NCBI RefSeq assembly: GCF_032062135.1
Contig: NC_092862.1
Span: 43,611,670 to 43,675,669, forward strand
DNA: 64,000 nucleotides
Source: Pyxicephalus adspersus
Lineage: Eukaryota; Chordata; Amphibia; Anura; Pyxicephalidae
Direction of reading: 5' to 3'
Of the stretch, positions 23,730 through 35,963 are shown piece by piece (position 1 is the stretch's first letter; every line of letters starts with the position of its first letter). Made by a program: the position numbers and the translations under genes. The notes beneath the pieces are model-generated. The model did no database searches. It had not been told where the DNA came from and was given only the letters and a program-made list of their open reading frames with translations.

Positions 23730-26440
23730 GCTTTTAAACTTAAATTTAGACCCTCCAGTTCCACTAGATGTATTTATTCTTGCCCGAAATGTAACCTACC
23801 ATTTTGCTCACTGCGGTATACTCTGTGAACATGCCCATGGATACATAGATTCTGGATTTTAGCTCTCACCTTTGTGTCATGGGTCACAGGACGTTTTCGA
23901 TTGACCACTTCAAATTTTGCATAAAGATGCAACTTATTCAGATATACCCCCCATACTCATTCTGCACCTGAATGTTATTCATGTGTGAGACCCTACCATC
24001 CACTCAGCTAGAAGAAGTCATTGAGGCTTTTCATAACTCACTATGATAACATATATATTTTACTCCAGCCTGCTATGGTATCACCCTACACTCCTGAGGA
24101 AGTGCTGCTGCACAAAATGCATCAAGTGAATATAGGTGCACCATGGACCACTGAAAGCAATAGATACCAATGAGGTCCTTCATTTGGCAAATGTAATCTG
24201 ATCCTTATCGACCTGACCAAGTCTATGCTTCATATAGATTTGGTTTTCCCCTTAAACCACAGCCATTTAGATTGACATGTATATCAAAAAGTCAATATTT
24301 CTTTAAGCACTGTATGTAACATATTTACTGCAAAATAAATCATTTCAGTTTAAGCTGCGCTTTGCTGTTAGACTGCTGTTGAAAGGGCTTTTCTTGCTCT
24401 TTTGGTAATCTCTGCCTTGTATTGCACAAAGGATAATGTTCAATAAGAATCCTTTGACAATACCACGTTAGGTTAACAAAAAGAAAAAGAGAACAACACT
24501 TTTGAGAATACAATACAATAGGAAGAGAAAGAAATCCCGCTGTTGGGAGCCACTTATGGATTATTTTAATTAACCCTCTAAATGCTATGTAGCTACCTTC
24601 TGATTTAAATGTATACTGCTATCGACCAGTTCCACATTGCCACTACTGCTTTTATTCAACAAAATGTTTATTTTTGTGTTAATCCTTAGTTTTAGTAACC
24701 TGTAGAAATCAAACAAAATTTATAATTTCATTGGTTGTGCCCATTGGGTGTCTACATTTACAAATTAGAGTTTAAAGTGCCATCTAAAGTAGCAGTCCAT
24801 GCACAGTATGTGCATGTGTGTAAGTGCTGGATCAAGCAGTCAGACTGTGTAGGGGCTGCATGAGATTTTTACTATTTAGAGGTAAACACTAGAAGGCAGC
24901 AGAGCAGCAGCAATGTGAGATTTCCGCCTATAAATTAACATGTCCCATAATCCCTTGCATTGTGTATTAGGATGTGGGTGCTTTCTACAGCACAAGGGGG
25001 GGCTACAAAGAAAGACTTTTCATTCAGGACGGGGCATTAATTGTTGTAGCCATATGCTTTAACGATATGCAGTTTTCTAAAAAAAAAAAGATAAACATAT
25101 GTAGGGGGACCAACTGAACACATATTTGTAGAACAGGAGTAAGCAATAAAAAATAAAACATATAACAATTTTTTTTTTGTTTTTGACTTTAGTGGCACTT
25201 AAAAAAATAAAAGCTATTTACTAAACAGGGAATTAGTGTTTATTAGGAAATTACTTTAGTAAAATTATTCAATACTGAATTTTAAAATTAAAAAAAAAGA
25301 TGGCCACTGTATAATTGGTGGGGCAACTAGGGTGCAGTTTATATAATTGTTTATGTGTTGCACGACAAATATATACTCTGTGTATTTTAAAGCAATTGTT
25401 TATGCTATCAATTTATTCAGAAAAAAATATTTCATTCTATTCCTTCATAAATGTTTAAATTAAACTAGTTATTTTCTTCAGACTAAAGTCTAATGTATAT
25501 GAGCTATCTTAGAGCTATCTTTTAATAAAACTAAAAAGCTACAAGGAAATATTTAAATCAGCATTTTAGTCAAAACAATAATCTCTAGCAAGAAATTTTG
25601 CACTGGAAGAAAAATCAAGTTTTCCTGAGAAAGTTCTGATTTAGGTGTTTGCCTAAATTAAAGTATATGTCTTCCCTAAATTAATTTTTTTTCAGTAGGT
25701 TCGTCATCAATCTATTCAGTTTTATGGTATTTTTTTTTTTAATCTGTTTTAAGGTATCTTACATGAAGATCCCCTTCTAAGCTAGCCTTTGGGTTGTCTA
25801 TCCCACATGCAGTAAATTTGTTCCATGCTTTTTTTTTCTCATTGCTTCTCTTTAATATTCCTATGCTACAAAAATAATAAGTGTTGTCCAATGAAAATTA
25901 CCAAAACATGCCAAAATTGTATGAATGTGGCAATGCTCATTTAATAGGAAAGTATAAAAGCCCAGTGATATGCACAATGTACTGTATAAAAAAACACAAC
26001 AGCATTTATTAAATCAAAGTTTTTAGTTTCTGTACACATCTACCTTTTCTACATTCTTATTTGTATAGACATCACACATTCTGTTTTTTAAACAAGCAGT
26101 TTACTAATCATATTTATCTGACTGAGATTTTGTATCTTTACAATTCTCATCACACATGCGTCTTCAGAAATTCAAAATCCAACGTATTTTGAAATTGCAC
26201 ATTCAATATTGATGACTACTTTGGGTCTAGCAGTAATGGATAGGCTTTAGAGAGAATGTCATTTGATTTACACCAGACCTTTATTATATAACTTATATAT
26301 TTACAGGGACTGAATGTTAAAGAGAATGTCAAGACAAAATAAAAAAAAAAGAAAGACACACAAACTTTTAGTACATCTTTGGAATACATTACCCATGATA
26401 TATCCTTTAAAATGATTCAAGTAATGCAAAATAACTGTTG
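23730..26440. other. Long non-coding stretch
   Basis: Contains ACTCCTGAGGAAGTGCTGCT followed by GCACAAAATGCATCAAGTG (about 24090-24130), a phrase also present in diverged form near 16.3 kb, so probably an old repeat. The remainder is AT-rich with poly(A/T) runs. No gene or RNA is recognised. Confidence 0.4.
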
Positions 26441-26446
26441 ATGTGA

Positions 26447-26506
<60 letters not shown>

Positions 26507-26520
26507 AACACACACATTAT
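26447..26520. repeat. Compound (TG)n(TA)n(CA)n microsatellite
   Basis: GTGTGTGTGTGTG is followed by about 20 TA units and then ACAAACACACACA. Open frames translating as Y-I repeats on both strands are artefacts. It directly precedes the Helitron 5' end. Confidence 0.95.
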
Positions 26521-26521
26521 A

Positions 26522-26967
26522 TCTATATATAAAAAAAATTGGATGTATGTATGTGTGTATGTTCCACCATCACTCGAAAACGCATGGAGACATTTCAACC
26601 AAACTTGCCATACATATGACTGAGACTCATGTGAGTGCACCAGACATCTTTGTACAGCGCTTTTCTATATGTCAGAGCTATATTTAGATGAAACGCATGG
26701 AAACTTTTTTAACCAATATTGCTATGTTATACCATTACTAGGAAACATCACCAAACTTGCTAGACATATGACTGAAACTCATGTGAGTGCACCGCTGATC
26801 TTTGTACAGCTTTTTTTCTATATGTCAGAGGTATATTTGCAACTATGTATTTATGTATGTGTGTATGTATTGCTCAGCAGTGTGCCTTTTGCTTATATTT
26901 TACATATTTTTTTGGACTATAATATTGCAATAAATAAATACCCAGGCAACACTGGGTAATCAGCTAG
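26522..26967 (+). mobile_element. Short non-autonomous Helitron
   Basis: The element begins TCTATATATAAAAA at 26522, just after an A, and ends CTAG at 26967, just before a T. This is the canonical insertion of a Helitron between A and T with 5'-TC and 3'-CTAG ends and no target duplication. Nine bases before the end is the GC-containing palindrome TACCCAGGCAACACTGGGTA (26939-26958, 7-bp stem, 6-base loop), the expected Helitron 3' hairpin. The interior contains two diverged direct copies (about 26600-26690 and 26751-26840) that share ATATGACTGA and CTCATGTGAGTGCACC. No Rep/helicase is encoded, so it is non-autonomous. Confidence 0.9.
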
Positions 26968-26978
26968 TATATATATAT

Positions 26979-27198
26979 GGCCTGATTTATGAAAGCCCGC
27001 CCAAACTGGAGAAGATAGACTATCATGGGAGAACCTGGGTGATCCGATAAACCTGGAAAGGATTTCTTAAAAATCATTTACTCTTAGTTGGAAAATGTTT
27101 TAAATCCTGGACTAGATCAGTTCCAGATTTGCAGGATCACCCAGGTTCTCTGATGATAGTTTATCTTCTTCAGTTTTGGAGAGCTTTAATAAATCAGG
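26979..27198. mobile_element. Foldback MITE, copy E
   Basis: The left arm GGCCTGATTTATGAAAGCCC leads into AACTGGAGAAGATAGACTAT and GAACCTGGGTGATCC. The right arm GGATCACCCAGGTTCTCTGA leads to GGAGAGCTTTAATAAATCAG. The arms are imperfect inverted repeats. The element starts 11 bp after the Helitron end, so the two insertions are nearly adjacent. Confidence 0.85.
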
Positions 27199-27452
27199 AA
27201 TTTCTGTGGATGTCCACGTGCTCCTACTGTAGTAATTATGACGGGGTGATAACACTGCAGCTTAACTAAGTCAATGTAATATTATATAGTGAAACTGTGA
27301 ACTAAATTTTTTCTGTTCAGATGCACCTTATGCTAAGTGTGTTGTTAGTTATATTAAATTAGAAAGCCAGCTTACACAGTGCTACCCCTGTAAGTTTACA
27401 TGTATCATTTGAGAGGTATCTTTAGTGTATGGAAAGAATGGCATAAAACATT

Positions 27453-27970
27453 TTAAAGAAGAACTAAACTGAAAAAAAAAACACCTTAACCTTTAATTCC
27501 GCCGATCCCTAGGTTGCGCTGGAGTAGTCCTCAATTGGGTCCAGTGTACCCCCCCAAATTCTCCTTCATCCATGCAAGAAGGAAGCACCGGGTGCCTCCA
27601 TCTTCCTCAATTTTCTTCCTTCTTCTGGCTACGTCAACCTGTGCAGGTGCCATATCAGGTGATGTAACCTGCTGTAAAGGAAAAAAAATTGCCAATCTCA
27701 CTGCGCATGCGTGAGATCAGCATTTCTTTCCCATCAATGTAGGAAAATGTCCTTTCTACACATGCCCGATCTCAAGAGCCTGCCAGAAGCCTCCTGCGAT
27801 CCATGACATATGTATCCTGGGAGCCTGTATGCTACCATTCAGTATTGCCGCTGCAATCGAGACAGAATTAGGAGGGGCTTCACTCTTTTTTTTTTATTAA
27901 AAAAAGGTGTTGTAGTAAAAAAAAAAGAAAAATTTTTACTTTATATAAAACGTTATCAACCCTTTCATGT
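27453..27970. mobile_element. T2/Kolobok-like TTAA element, left end complete
   Basis: The left terminus TTAAAGAAGAACTAAACTGA starts at TTAA, followed by a poly(A) run. The interior is GC-richer, with CACCGGGTGCCTCCATCTTC, CACTGCGCATGCGTGAGATC and a later CCTCCTGCGATCC block. Several of these match, on the opposite strand, the element at 14.3-14.8 kb. The right terminus is not recognisable, probably lost in the A/T-rich stretch after 27.88 kb. No coding function is seen. Confidence 0.5.
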
Positions 27971-30900
27971 AAGGTAAAAATATTATTTTAGACTCGTCTT
28001 AATCCAGATATAGACAAAATCAGAAGTTTGAGTTTGAGATTGGTAGCAATAGTAATGCCTATGCTGTGCTTTACTATAGCACCTATTAATATATATAGTT
28101 ATAAAATGAGTAATGATTTAGAAACACATATTAAAGAACTATGCCTGCATATCTCTCCATTCACCTCCTATATCCTGTCCCACTGAGACTCTTATCAAAT
28201 TACAAATGGGACTAAAAATCCCTACTAAATCCATATAAGACATATAGAAAAATGGCAGAAAAATTACTGACTTCTTGAGATACCTCCAAATTAGCACATT
28301 TATGCAATCGTTTCCAAAACTTTATATTGATTGTGAGCTTGCTGGGGGATTGCTAGTAGCAACTGGACAGCAGTTCAAAATGAGGCAGCACAAGGTCAGG
28401 TTTCTGAAATAAACTTCAATCTCCTGCGCAAGTGCTTTATGGCATCACAACATGTACAAAAAAAAAAAAACACAGAACAAATCCTAGCCCAGCTGGGACA
28501 TTAACTATCTCTAGTAGTACCCTCTCTGGCAAATCATACAGTATACAAAAAAAAGTAATTTTGCTTATTCTATTTTACCGCCCTATTTTAGGGTGTTTTT
28601 CCTCCTGAGCTCGTTTTCTTTCAGGTTCATGGAAACGGCTAAGCTCCCAGCAGTCTGCTGCTGCAACACTAAATAAAGCTCTACAATTCCCGGAAAAGAC
28701 CCGGCCGGGTGGCTAGGGAAACCTGGCCTTGGCCGGCTCTAGGACCCTTAGAACAGGCTTATTCACACAAGCTTACTAACAGACAAATACACATTTCCTG
28801 TAGCCATTTAATAAATACAACACTAGCTTGGGTGCTATTTATATACCATCTAGGACCTTCCCAGCCAACTCTATCTAACACTCTATCACAATATATATAT
28901 CCAAAAAAATAATTTTGCATATACAATAGCTACACAAAATATTTTGTAATTAAACATTATGTTTACGAACAGTCTGTAGCCAGTGTAATGGTCTAAAACC
29001 CTGTATAAAATGAATCCAGTATGACCTGGAGGTATTCTGTACATAGCTGGTGTATCGAAATCCCCTCTATGTAAATTTCTATTTGTGTGACAAGTCCACT
29101 AATTTTCCCTGAGACACATGTCATATTTTTGTTATACCCTGCAAAAAAACATTTTTTTATGAAAAACTCCCTAAATGGTAAATACTTCCAAAGGGATGCA
29201 AACACTACATCTTTCCACTGGTCTAATGTGGGCTGGTCCAGGTGAAGTACATCAGCCGATTAAAATGTACCAGACACCCCCATTAAGAAATCATTTTGCA
29301 AAGGCAACAAACAGTTATTCAGAAATGCATTGTAAACACAGAGAGTTGTTATATTTTATCAGTGTGGAGATACAATTTAAAATGTATTGTCTGTGGAGTG
29401 AATATAACATATAATCTTTATTCTGAATGTCAAGGCACTTACGTGGTTGCCTGTGGGAAGAAAATGATAAAAGACAGAAAACATATTTAATCGGATATAG
29501 TTATTATTACTCATCATATGAATTCATATATCTCTGTCAAAGATTCCTTCATCATTTTTTTCAACTTTCTTTTGACACCATAAAACTGCATAGTACTTTT
29601 ATATACCAGAAGAAGTGATTTATATTATATAATTCAGTCCATTTCATTGGTACTTTAGGTCTCACATATTTAGACTTTATCATAATATAAAAAAAAAAGA
29701 AATATCATGATACTTTAAAACCCTCAATTTTTTTTAGAGTATCACAGTGTAATACATAACATGACACTACATAAGCCAAATTTCTCTTAGAAGCCAAGGT
29801 AATTGCTACTTTAGGGATAGTGATTCCAGTCCAGCATTATTATCCAGGTTACTCTTAACAATGGGATTTGCTTGATCTCTGCTGAATCTATCAAAGTTCC
29901 TCTTAACTGGGGCCAATTTGATTATGAAGCCAATTTAGCCATCGTCCCTTCCTTCACAAAGTTTCCTTTTGTATAAGAAATACATGCTTACCTATTTCAA
30001 AAATGCCATTATTGTGACACAATTTATGTTAGAATGAGCACTACTCTGTGTAACATTATTTAAGGAAAGCTCTTTGAATTTAGAATAATGGATACCTGGT
30101 AGGCATTAACTCACTTGAGAGATCTACTTAAGAAACTTATTGCTATCACTTGCAGCTCTCTGGGGTATTGATGCTGTTTTTGCAGAGCTGTTTGCTGTGG
30201 AATAAACAGACAAGTGCTCCATATATCATTTTAAGTAAGACAAATAAAGTTCTTTTTCTGCCTTATACTGATGTCATTGTCAGTTGTACAGAAATAATTC
30301 TGAGCTACACTTCAGTTTTAAAGCACATTGACCTAATTTAATGGATTTTGTATTGTGCTGTATGAATAAATACCATTTTCAGCCCAAGCCTGCTTCGATG
30401 TTCCTTTCTATTGTGTTCTGCTTAGACTTTTAATATTTCTTTTGTTTACTACCTGTGTATACTATTTATGTTCTGTCATTAAGGTGCACAACTAGACCAA
30501 AAATTTTCCCTTATATGGTATATTATTTTATTTTTTAGGGTCCATTCAATACTGTTGAGGTGTAATAGCATACATGTATTATGTCTTGCAATACCACACA
30601 TTGCATTGATCAGCCAGTTTATTTGAACTGGCTGCTTAGCATACCAAACACACACAAAATTTGGTATTCTCTGATCCACTTATTTACTTCCCCTTTTTTC
30701 TCTTGTTTTTCACAACACACGTGTAAGAGATATCCACTTTTCCTCTGTTCATTTTAAGTGTAATAGGTGCTTGATTCCTGGATGTCTCACTACTGTTTTG
30801 CTTAGATAGTAAAATGTTGTTTTTTTTTTATTTTAATTTCGTATGACATTGTTTGGTTACCTTTTACTATGTGTGGTATTGTTCTTTACCTATTACAGAG

Positions 30901-33735
30901 CATATTGCCCTATTCAATGACGGAACTTGCTTCCAGGTACATATTTCAATGTTCAAAAACTTCAGAATGTATATTATTTTATGTAATTTTCCATCTGTTT
31001 GTAATTTTTCTATTTCAAAAAAATTAACAAAAAGATTGAAATACAAGCACACACAACAGAGGCGCATTTACTATATCTGGCAGCACAATGCTTTTGACTG
31101 AGCATAAAAATATACAAATGATTATTTGTTCATGGTTTATCTTAACATTCTTAGCACTCAAACTACAAAAATTAATATGTAATGAAATGCAAAATACCAC
31201 TTATTTTGTTGTGATGACTGCATTAGTTTTCTAGTGTTTTTTTCTTTTCCACCTACTGTTTCTATTAATAACACATCTCAGTTTTAGGGTTACAACACTC
31301 CAACTGTTCGTACTGTATCTATTGACGAGTGGAGTTTGTATGAAAGGCTGTCCTCATAATATAGACTACAAACACTTCACCATCTACCATCCCCTTATCT
31401 CTAATACATTAAGGTGGTCTGTACCTCCCATAAACCAACTGGAATGGATGATAACATTGTTTAGGATATTAACATTGTACTTGCAAAAAAACCCCCCCAA
31501 AAACAATGCATTATAATTGCAGAAGTGTTGCAAATTATTACATTATTACAAGTTTTTAAGATGATATATTTTTGTTGTACTTTGTTTTAGTTACTATGAA
31601 AACATAAAGTAATTTTATGGAAAATTATGTGCATTTAACGTAAAACTATATACAGAAGTGTGCATGTACATGAAATATTCAGGATTATTTAATACAGTAA
31701 TATAAAAAACAGGACAAACATAGTTTACAGCAAACTAATCAGAGTTTATGTTTTGTAGACCTAATTGGATACTATTGGAGAGTTATTGAACCTGTTCTGT
31801 GACTTTTTAAATAAACCACACGTTTTTCTTTAACCTGTTGATATTGTAAAAAAAAAAAAAAAAAACATGAATAACTGATATAAACTGAAAAACAAAGCCA
31901 AATATATATTTGAACTAAATGAAAAGAAAAAAAAATGACAAGGTGTCACAGTAGGTTGGCAAGACTGCAGGGGAGTAATGACAAATAACAATTTTTCTTT
32001 GTGTTACTCCTAGGAAAGTAAATCGCAGAAAGAAAAAAGTAAGATCTTATACAGTAATAGTCCGAATAAACATTGCACAGGCCTAAATCAAAAGTTTAGG
32101 ATACAATCAGCAGGCTAATTGAAAACAAATCTGTTCTGACTGCTAAACTATCATAAGGCCTAACAAAACAGGATGCAGGGTCAGGTCATGGATCTAAGGG
32201 AATGGTCAATGGATTTAAAGGAAGGTCCAGTGCAAACAAGGGATCTGCGGGAATAAAGGTAAGTGTGAATTTTTGGTTTAGTTCCATTTTAAATTCCCAA
32301 GTGTTCTCAAAATTTTCAAAGTATTTGCAAAACTTACAATTCAGTACAAAAAGATATCATAATACCTAAAGGATCAGGGTAGAAATCCTGCTGATTCTTT
32401 CGGTCTCATCTACTGTTTACATCATCTGAGCAGCACTGGCCCCATCTGCATGGTGAGCAACCATAGGTTTGATTGGAACTGTTATCCAAGACTGGGAAAA
32501 ATAACACCCGATAACATACAGAAGAAAAAAAGCAAATGGGTTGGGGTTTTCTAGGTTATTTTAGACATGAAAACTGGAGATGGTGAGCAAGTGTCCTTTA
32601 TACTCAAAGTTCCTTCAAAAAAATGTGAAAAACGTAGTACTGGAGTTTACAAAATTATTCTCTGACAAGATTTATTTTCAAGTTATTGTTACTTTATGAC
32701 ATTCAGTTACAAACATAGCAAATAAAAGCAGATAATGGCTTTTAAAAAGTGAATCATAAAAGGATGCTTTTTTTGTACAGAATTGTCATCTTGTAACCTG
32801 ACAGGGAGACACAGTGCTACAGCAAGAGTCTCTTTTCTGATGCCACCCTGGAAAATGATGATAGCAGTTTCTTTAAGCTGAAAAAAAACACAAGACAGAA
32901 AGTCAAAAACACACACTCCCCACACATTCTTTGTGATAGATTGTCTAGCAGGAAAGAAAGTTGAGTGATCGGCGCTCTATTCGAAAAATTCTTTGCCAGG
33001 AGCCTGAAGAGAAAAAGCCCACTGGGTCCTGTTAATGTAACTATTTCTTTGTCAGATATGGACAAGAAAGGAAAAAAGGCAACAGAAAGAAAAAGCCGGA
33101 AGGAACAGCAGCTACTAGTATCAAAATAAGGGGAAAAAACAGCACAAGAAGGAATTATTTAACAAACAAGGGAATATCACAACAAATATACAGTAAATAG
33201 GTTACCAATAAACATTTTACCACTGGAAGGGTATTTATAAACTATATACCAGCCAAAAGAAACTTAATTTTAGGTTTAAGTTAGGGTGGAAAATAACATT
33301 ATAATTAAAACTTGAATTCTTTTTTATTTAAAAAAATCAATGATATTCAATTTTCTAAAATAACACACCTTGTACTATGTTGCCAATTGTGATGTCAAGA
33401 GCAGCACACATTACTATCTAAATATCCAAAAAATGTTACGCTCGAAGTGAAACTAACTACATGATACAGAAAATGCCTAAACAATATCTCAAAACAACAC
33501 CCAAATAATAATAATATATAGCACAAAAAAAATTATCTACCTAACAATGAATGAAATAAATAAAATATATTATTAAAAAAAGTTGTATAATAATTGTGCT
33601 CAGTACAAAAAATAAAGGAACGACAATCAATACAGTATAACACCAAGTCAAGAAACTTCTGATATAACCTATCTATCCAGTTAGGAAGCATAAGTGACTT
33701 ACATTTAGCTAGTATCCTTGTCACTACTGATACAG
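27971..33735. other. Long non-coding stretch
   Basis: No host exon or RNA gene is recognised. A GC-rich patch at 28.68-28.75 kb (GACCCGGCCGGGTGGC) stands out and may be a remnant of a repeat or LTR. The right terminus of a T2-like element (TTTAGTTCCATTTTAA, ending at the TTAA at 32289-32292) is present without a clear left partner. The rest is AT-rich. Confidence 0.4.
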
Positions 33736-33739
33736 TAGT

Positions 33740-34520
33740 ACAACTCTCTTGCACGGATAGCCCTGTTCCTCCAGGAAGATACATCCATACTATACCCAAC
33801 ACTGCAAGACGGTTGTGTCTCCCAGCACAGTCTCAAGAGCATGGAAGAGATATTAGGAGATGACCCTTTGCACATGGAGAGCTGGGCAAGGCCATAGAAG
33901 GGCAACAATGCAGCAGCAGGACCTTTATCTGTGCCTTTGTGCAAAGAAGAAAAGGAGGAGTAAACTGTCAGAATCCACTAGGGTGGTACGTGTGCCAAAC
34001 ATCTAGTATTGGGACCTGTACTCACAGTCCCATACTGTGCAGCTCAACTGGTATTTGAAAGAGAATACCAAACATGGCAACATTGGTGTCCTGTTCTCTT
34101 CACTGATGAGAACAAGCTTACACTGAGCACATTAGTCTGATATGACAGAGTCCGGAGACGCCATAGGGCATGCAATGTGGCCTGCAACATGATCCAGCAT
34201 AACTAGTTTGGCATTCGGCCAGTGATGGTCTGGAAAGGTATATTCTTAGAGGGCCACATAGACATCCATGTGCTAACTAAGCTTAGTACCCTGACTGCTG
34301 TTAGGAGTTGGGTGAAATCCTCAGAACCATTGTCAGACCTAATACTACTGCAGTAAAGCTAGAGTTTTTCTTGATGCCGGACAATGCCTGGCCTCATGTG
34401 GCCAGAGTGTGAAGGTAGCTCCTGGATGACGAAGGCATTGATGCCATTGACTAGGAAACCCCCATGTTTCCCAAATCCTAATGATTCCCAAGGCAAACAC
34501 TAAACCTTCCAAGGCTTAAT
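33740..34520 (+). pseudogene. Decayed Tc1/mariner-like transposase
   Basis: The plus strand carries remnants of a Tc1-like DDE transposase, which cuts and pastes DNA between TA sites. From 34042 one frame reads AQLVFEREYQTWQHW, then VLFTDENKLTLS with the first catalytic aspartate region, and PVMVWKGIFLEGH, interrupted by TGA and TAG. After a frameshift, from 34374, MPDNAWPHVARV holds the second catalytic aspartate and LLDDEGIDAID follows. The expected D-L-N-P-I-E segment with the third catalytic residue is degraded. Upstream sequence from about 33.74 kb, including TTCCTCCAGGAAGATACATC and GGAGAGCTGGGCAAGGCCAT, matches the 5' half of the same family as I recall it. Terminal inverted repeats were not found. 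Confidence 0.8.
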
Positions 34521-34524
34521 CTGC

Positions 34525-35440
34525 AGATCAAGCAGTGCTCATAAGAAAACAACCACCTAACTTCAGAACATTAATTAGCACAGGAGAGGACTCTCATATA
34601 TGAGTGAAAATATGGTAAGATTGGAGTACAGATTTAACTCCAACCAACTAATTTATGTAATATACCTAGTGTTGGGTCAGCTTTAAGTAGTATTGGCATC
34701 AAAATTACATTCTTCTTGTACAAGGAAAGGTAATAACTGCTTTCCATTTAAAGGATAAAGAACTTAAACAAATGGTTTGTTTCCCTTTCACTTAAAAAAA
34801 GACCTCTTGCCTACCAGGAAGTCACCATGAAGCTTGGATTGTGAAGCACCAGCTATTTAGCTATCACAATAAAAGAGATACTCCAAATGCCTGAACCACA
34901 ATTGTTTTTTTTAGCAATACAAGAGTACTGGCACCATCACAATGTAATATGTAGTATATATTGTTAATTAAGTGACACTATACTGAAATATAATCAGAAC
35001 TGCACACCAGGGATACATTAGCATTGCTATGTGCTGCCAGAAAATAATACATAACAATGCATCCACATAAGGAGGTAATGAAATGTAATTTTACATATGA
35101 ATAATTGTAAGCTTATTTTAATTAAGAAAATATCAGCTATTGAAAATTGATTTCCTGTGTTCATCATAAATAAACATATATATTTATGAAATACCTTTGT
35201 AATTTTCAGTATATTGGTGCACCTTTAATACCTAAATCTAGATCACCCAGGAGCTTGAGATGTTAAAAGTCACTGCCACGGATAAAACTATAATTATCTA
35301 ACTATTCTACAAACTCCACGAACCCCCTAAATAGTACATTACTCAGAATTTTTTTTGTCAGAACACCGTGATGCGTGAATGCCAACAATTTTGTCATAAT
35401 ATGCTCAAGATACTCTCATCAAGCAGCACATAAGCTTTTT
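34525..35440. other. Non-coding stretch
   Basis: No gene or clear repeat is recognised. Confidence 0.4.
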
Positions 35441-35441
35441 A

Positions 35442-35959
35442 CCTCCCTAGCGGTACATTTCTTTCCAGTTTTATATGTCTAAAAGCGGTACATTGTTTTT
35501 CATGAAAATTTATTTTACAGTATAATATAATAAAGTTTGAAACACAAAATCCTGTAAATATATGAAATTAAATAAAAATATATAAAATATATATATATAC
35601 ATATATATATATACTGCCTTTACACATTAAAATGAAATGTATTGCATTCAATACAGTTATTTTGTATTGAATGCAATACAAATGGATTTTGAATTTCCTG
35701 CCCTGTCCCGCCGGCAAGGTACACACGCACCGACGTCACCGGGAACTGCCTGGTGACTCATCGTGTGCAGAAGACGCCAGAGGAAAAAGAAAGAAGACAG
35801 GGATTGGATGATGCGACGACGCGGGTTGCCGGCAGGTCAGGTAAGCGCTGTATTTACTTACCTTCCAATAGGTTTACCTACCCCGAGTGTGACTCGGGGT
35901 TACCGCTTTCAGCAACTTTTTTCTACCCCGAGTCACACTCGGGGTTACCGCTAGGGAGG
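35442..35959. mobile_element. piggyBac-type MITE with multiple hairpins
   Basis: The termini are inverted repeats, CCTCCCTAGCGGTA at 35442 and TACCGCTAGGGAGG ending at 35959. The right flank is TTAA (35960-35963); the left flank is TTTA, probably a mutated TTAA. TTAA targets and CC-starting termini fit piggyBac-type elements, and this family is very common in frogs. Inside are an 18-bp perfect stem TGTATTGCATTCAATACA / TGTATTGAATGCAATACA (35638-35655 and 35663-35680) and two small palindromes, CCCCGAGTGTGACTCGGGG (35881-35899) and CCCCGAGTCACACTCGGGG (35926-35944). These two are also exact reverse complements of each other. A (TA)n stretch lies near 35580-35615. No transposase is encoded. Confidence 0.88.
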
Positions 35960-35963
35960 TTAA

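Noticed and set aside
26301..26640. Y-I repeat proteins near 26.45 kb
   Set aside because: Translations of the TA microsatellite on both strands.
33061..33130. A lysine-rich coding-like segment near 33.06 kb
   Set aside because: A/G-rich low complexity with stops in all useful frames nearby.
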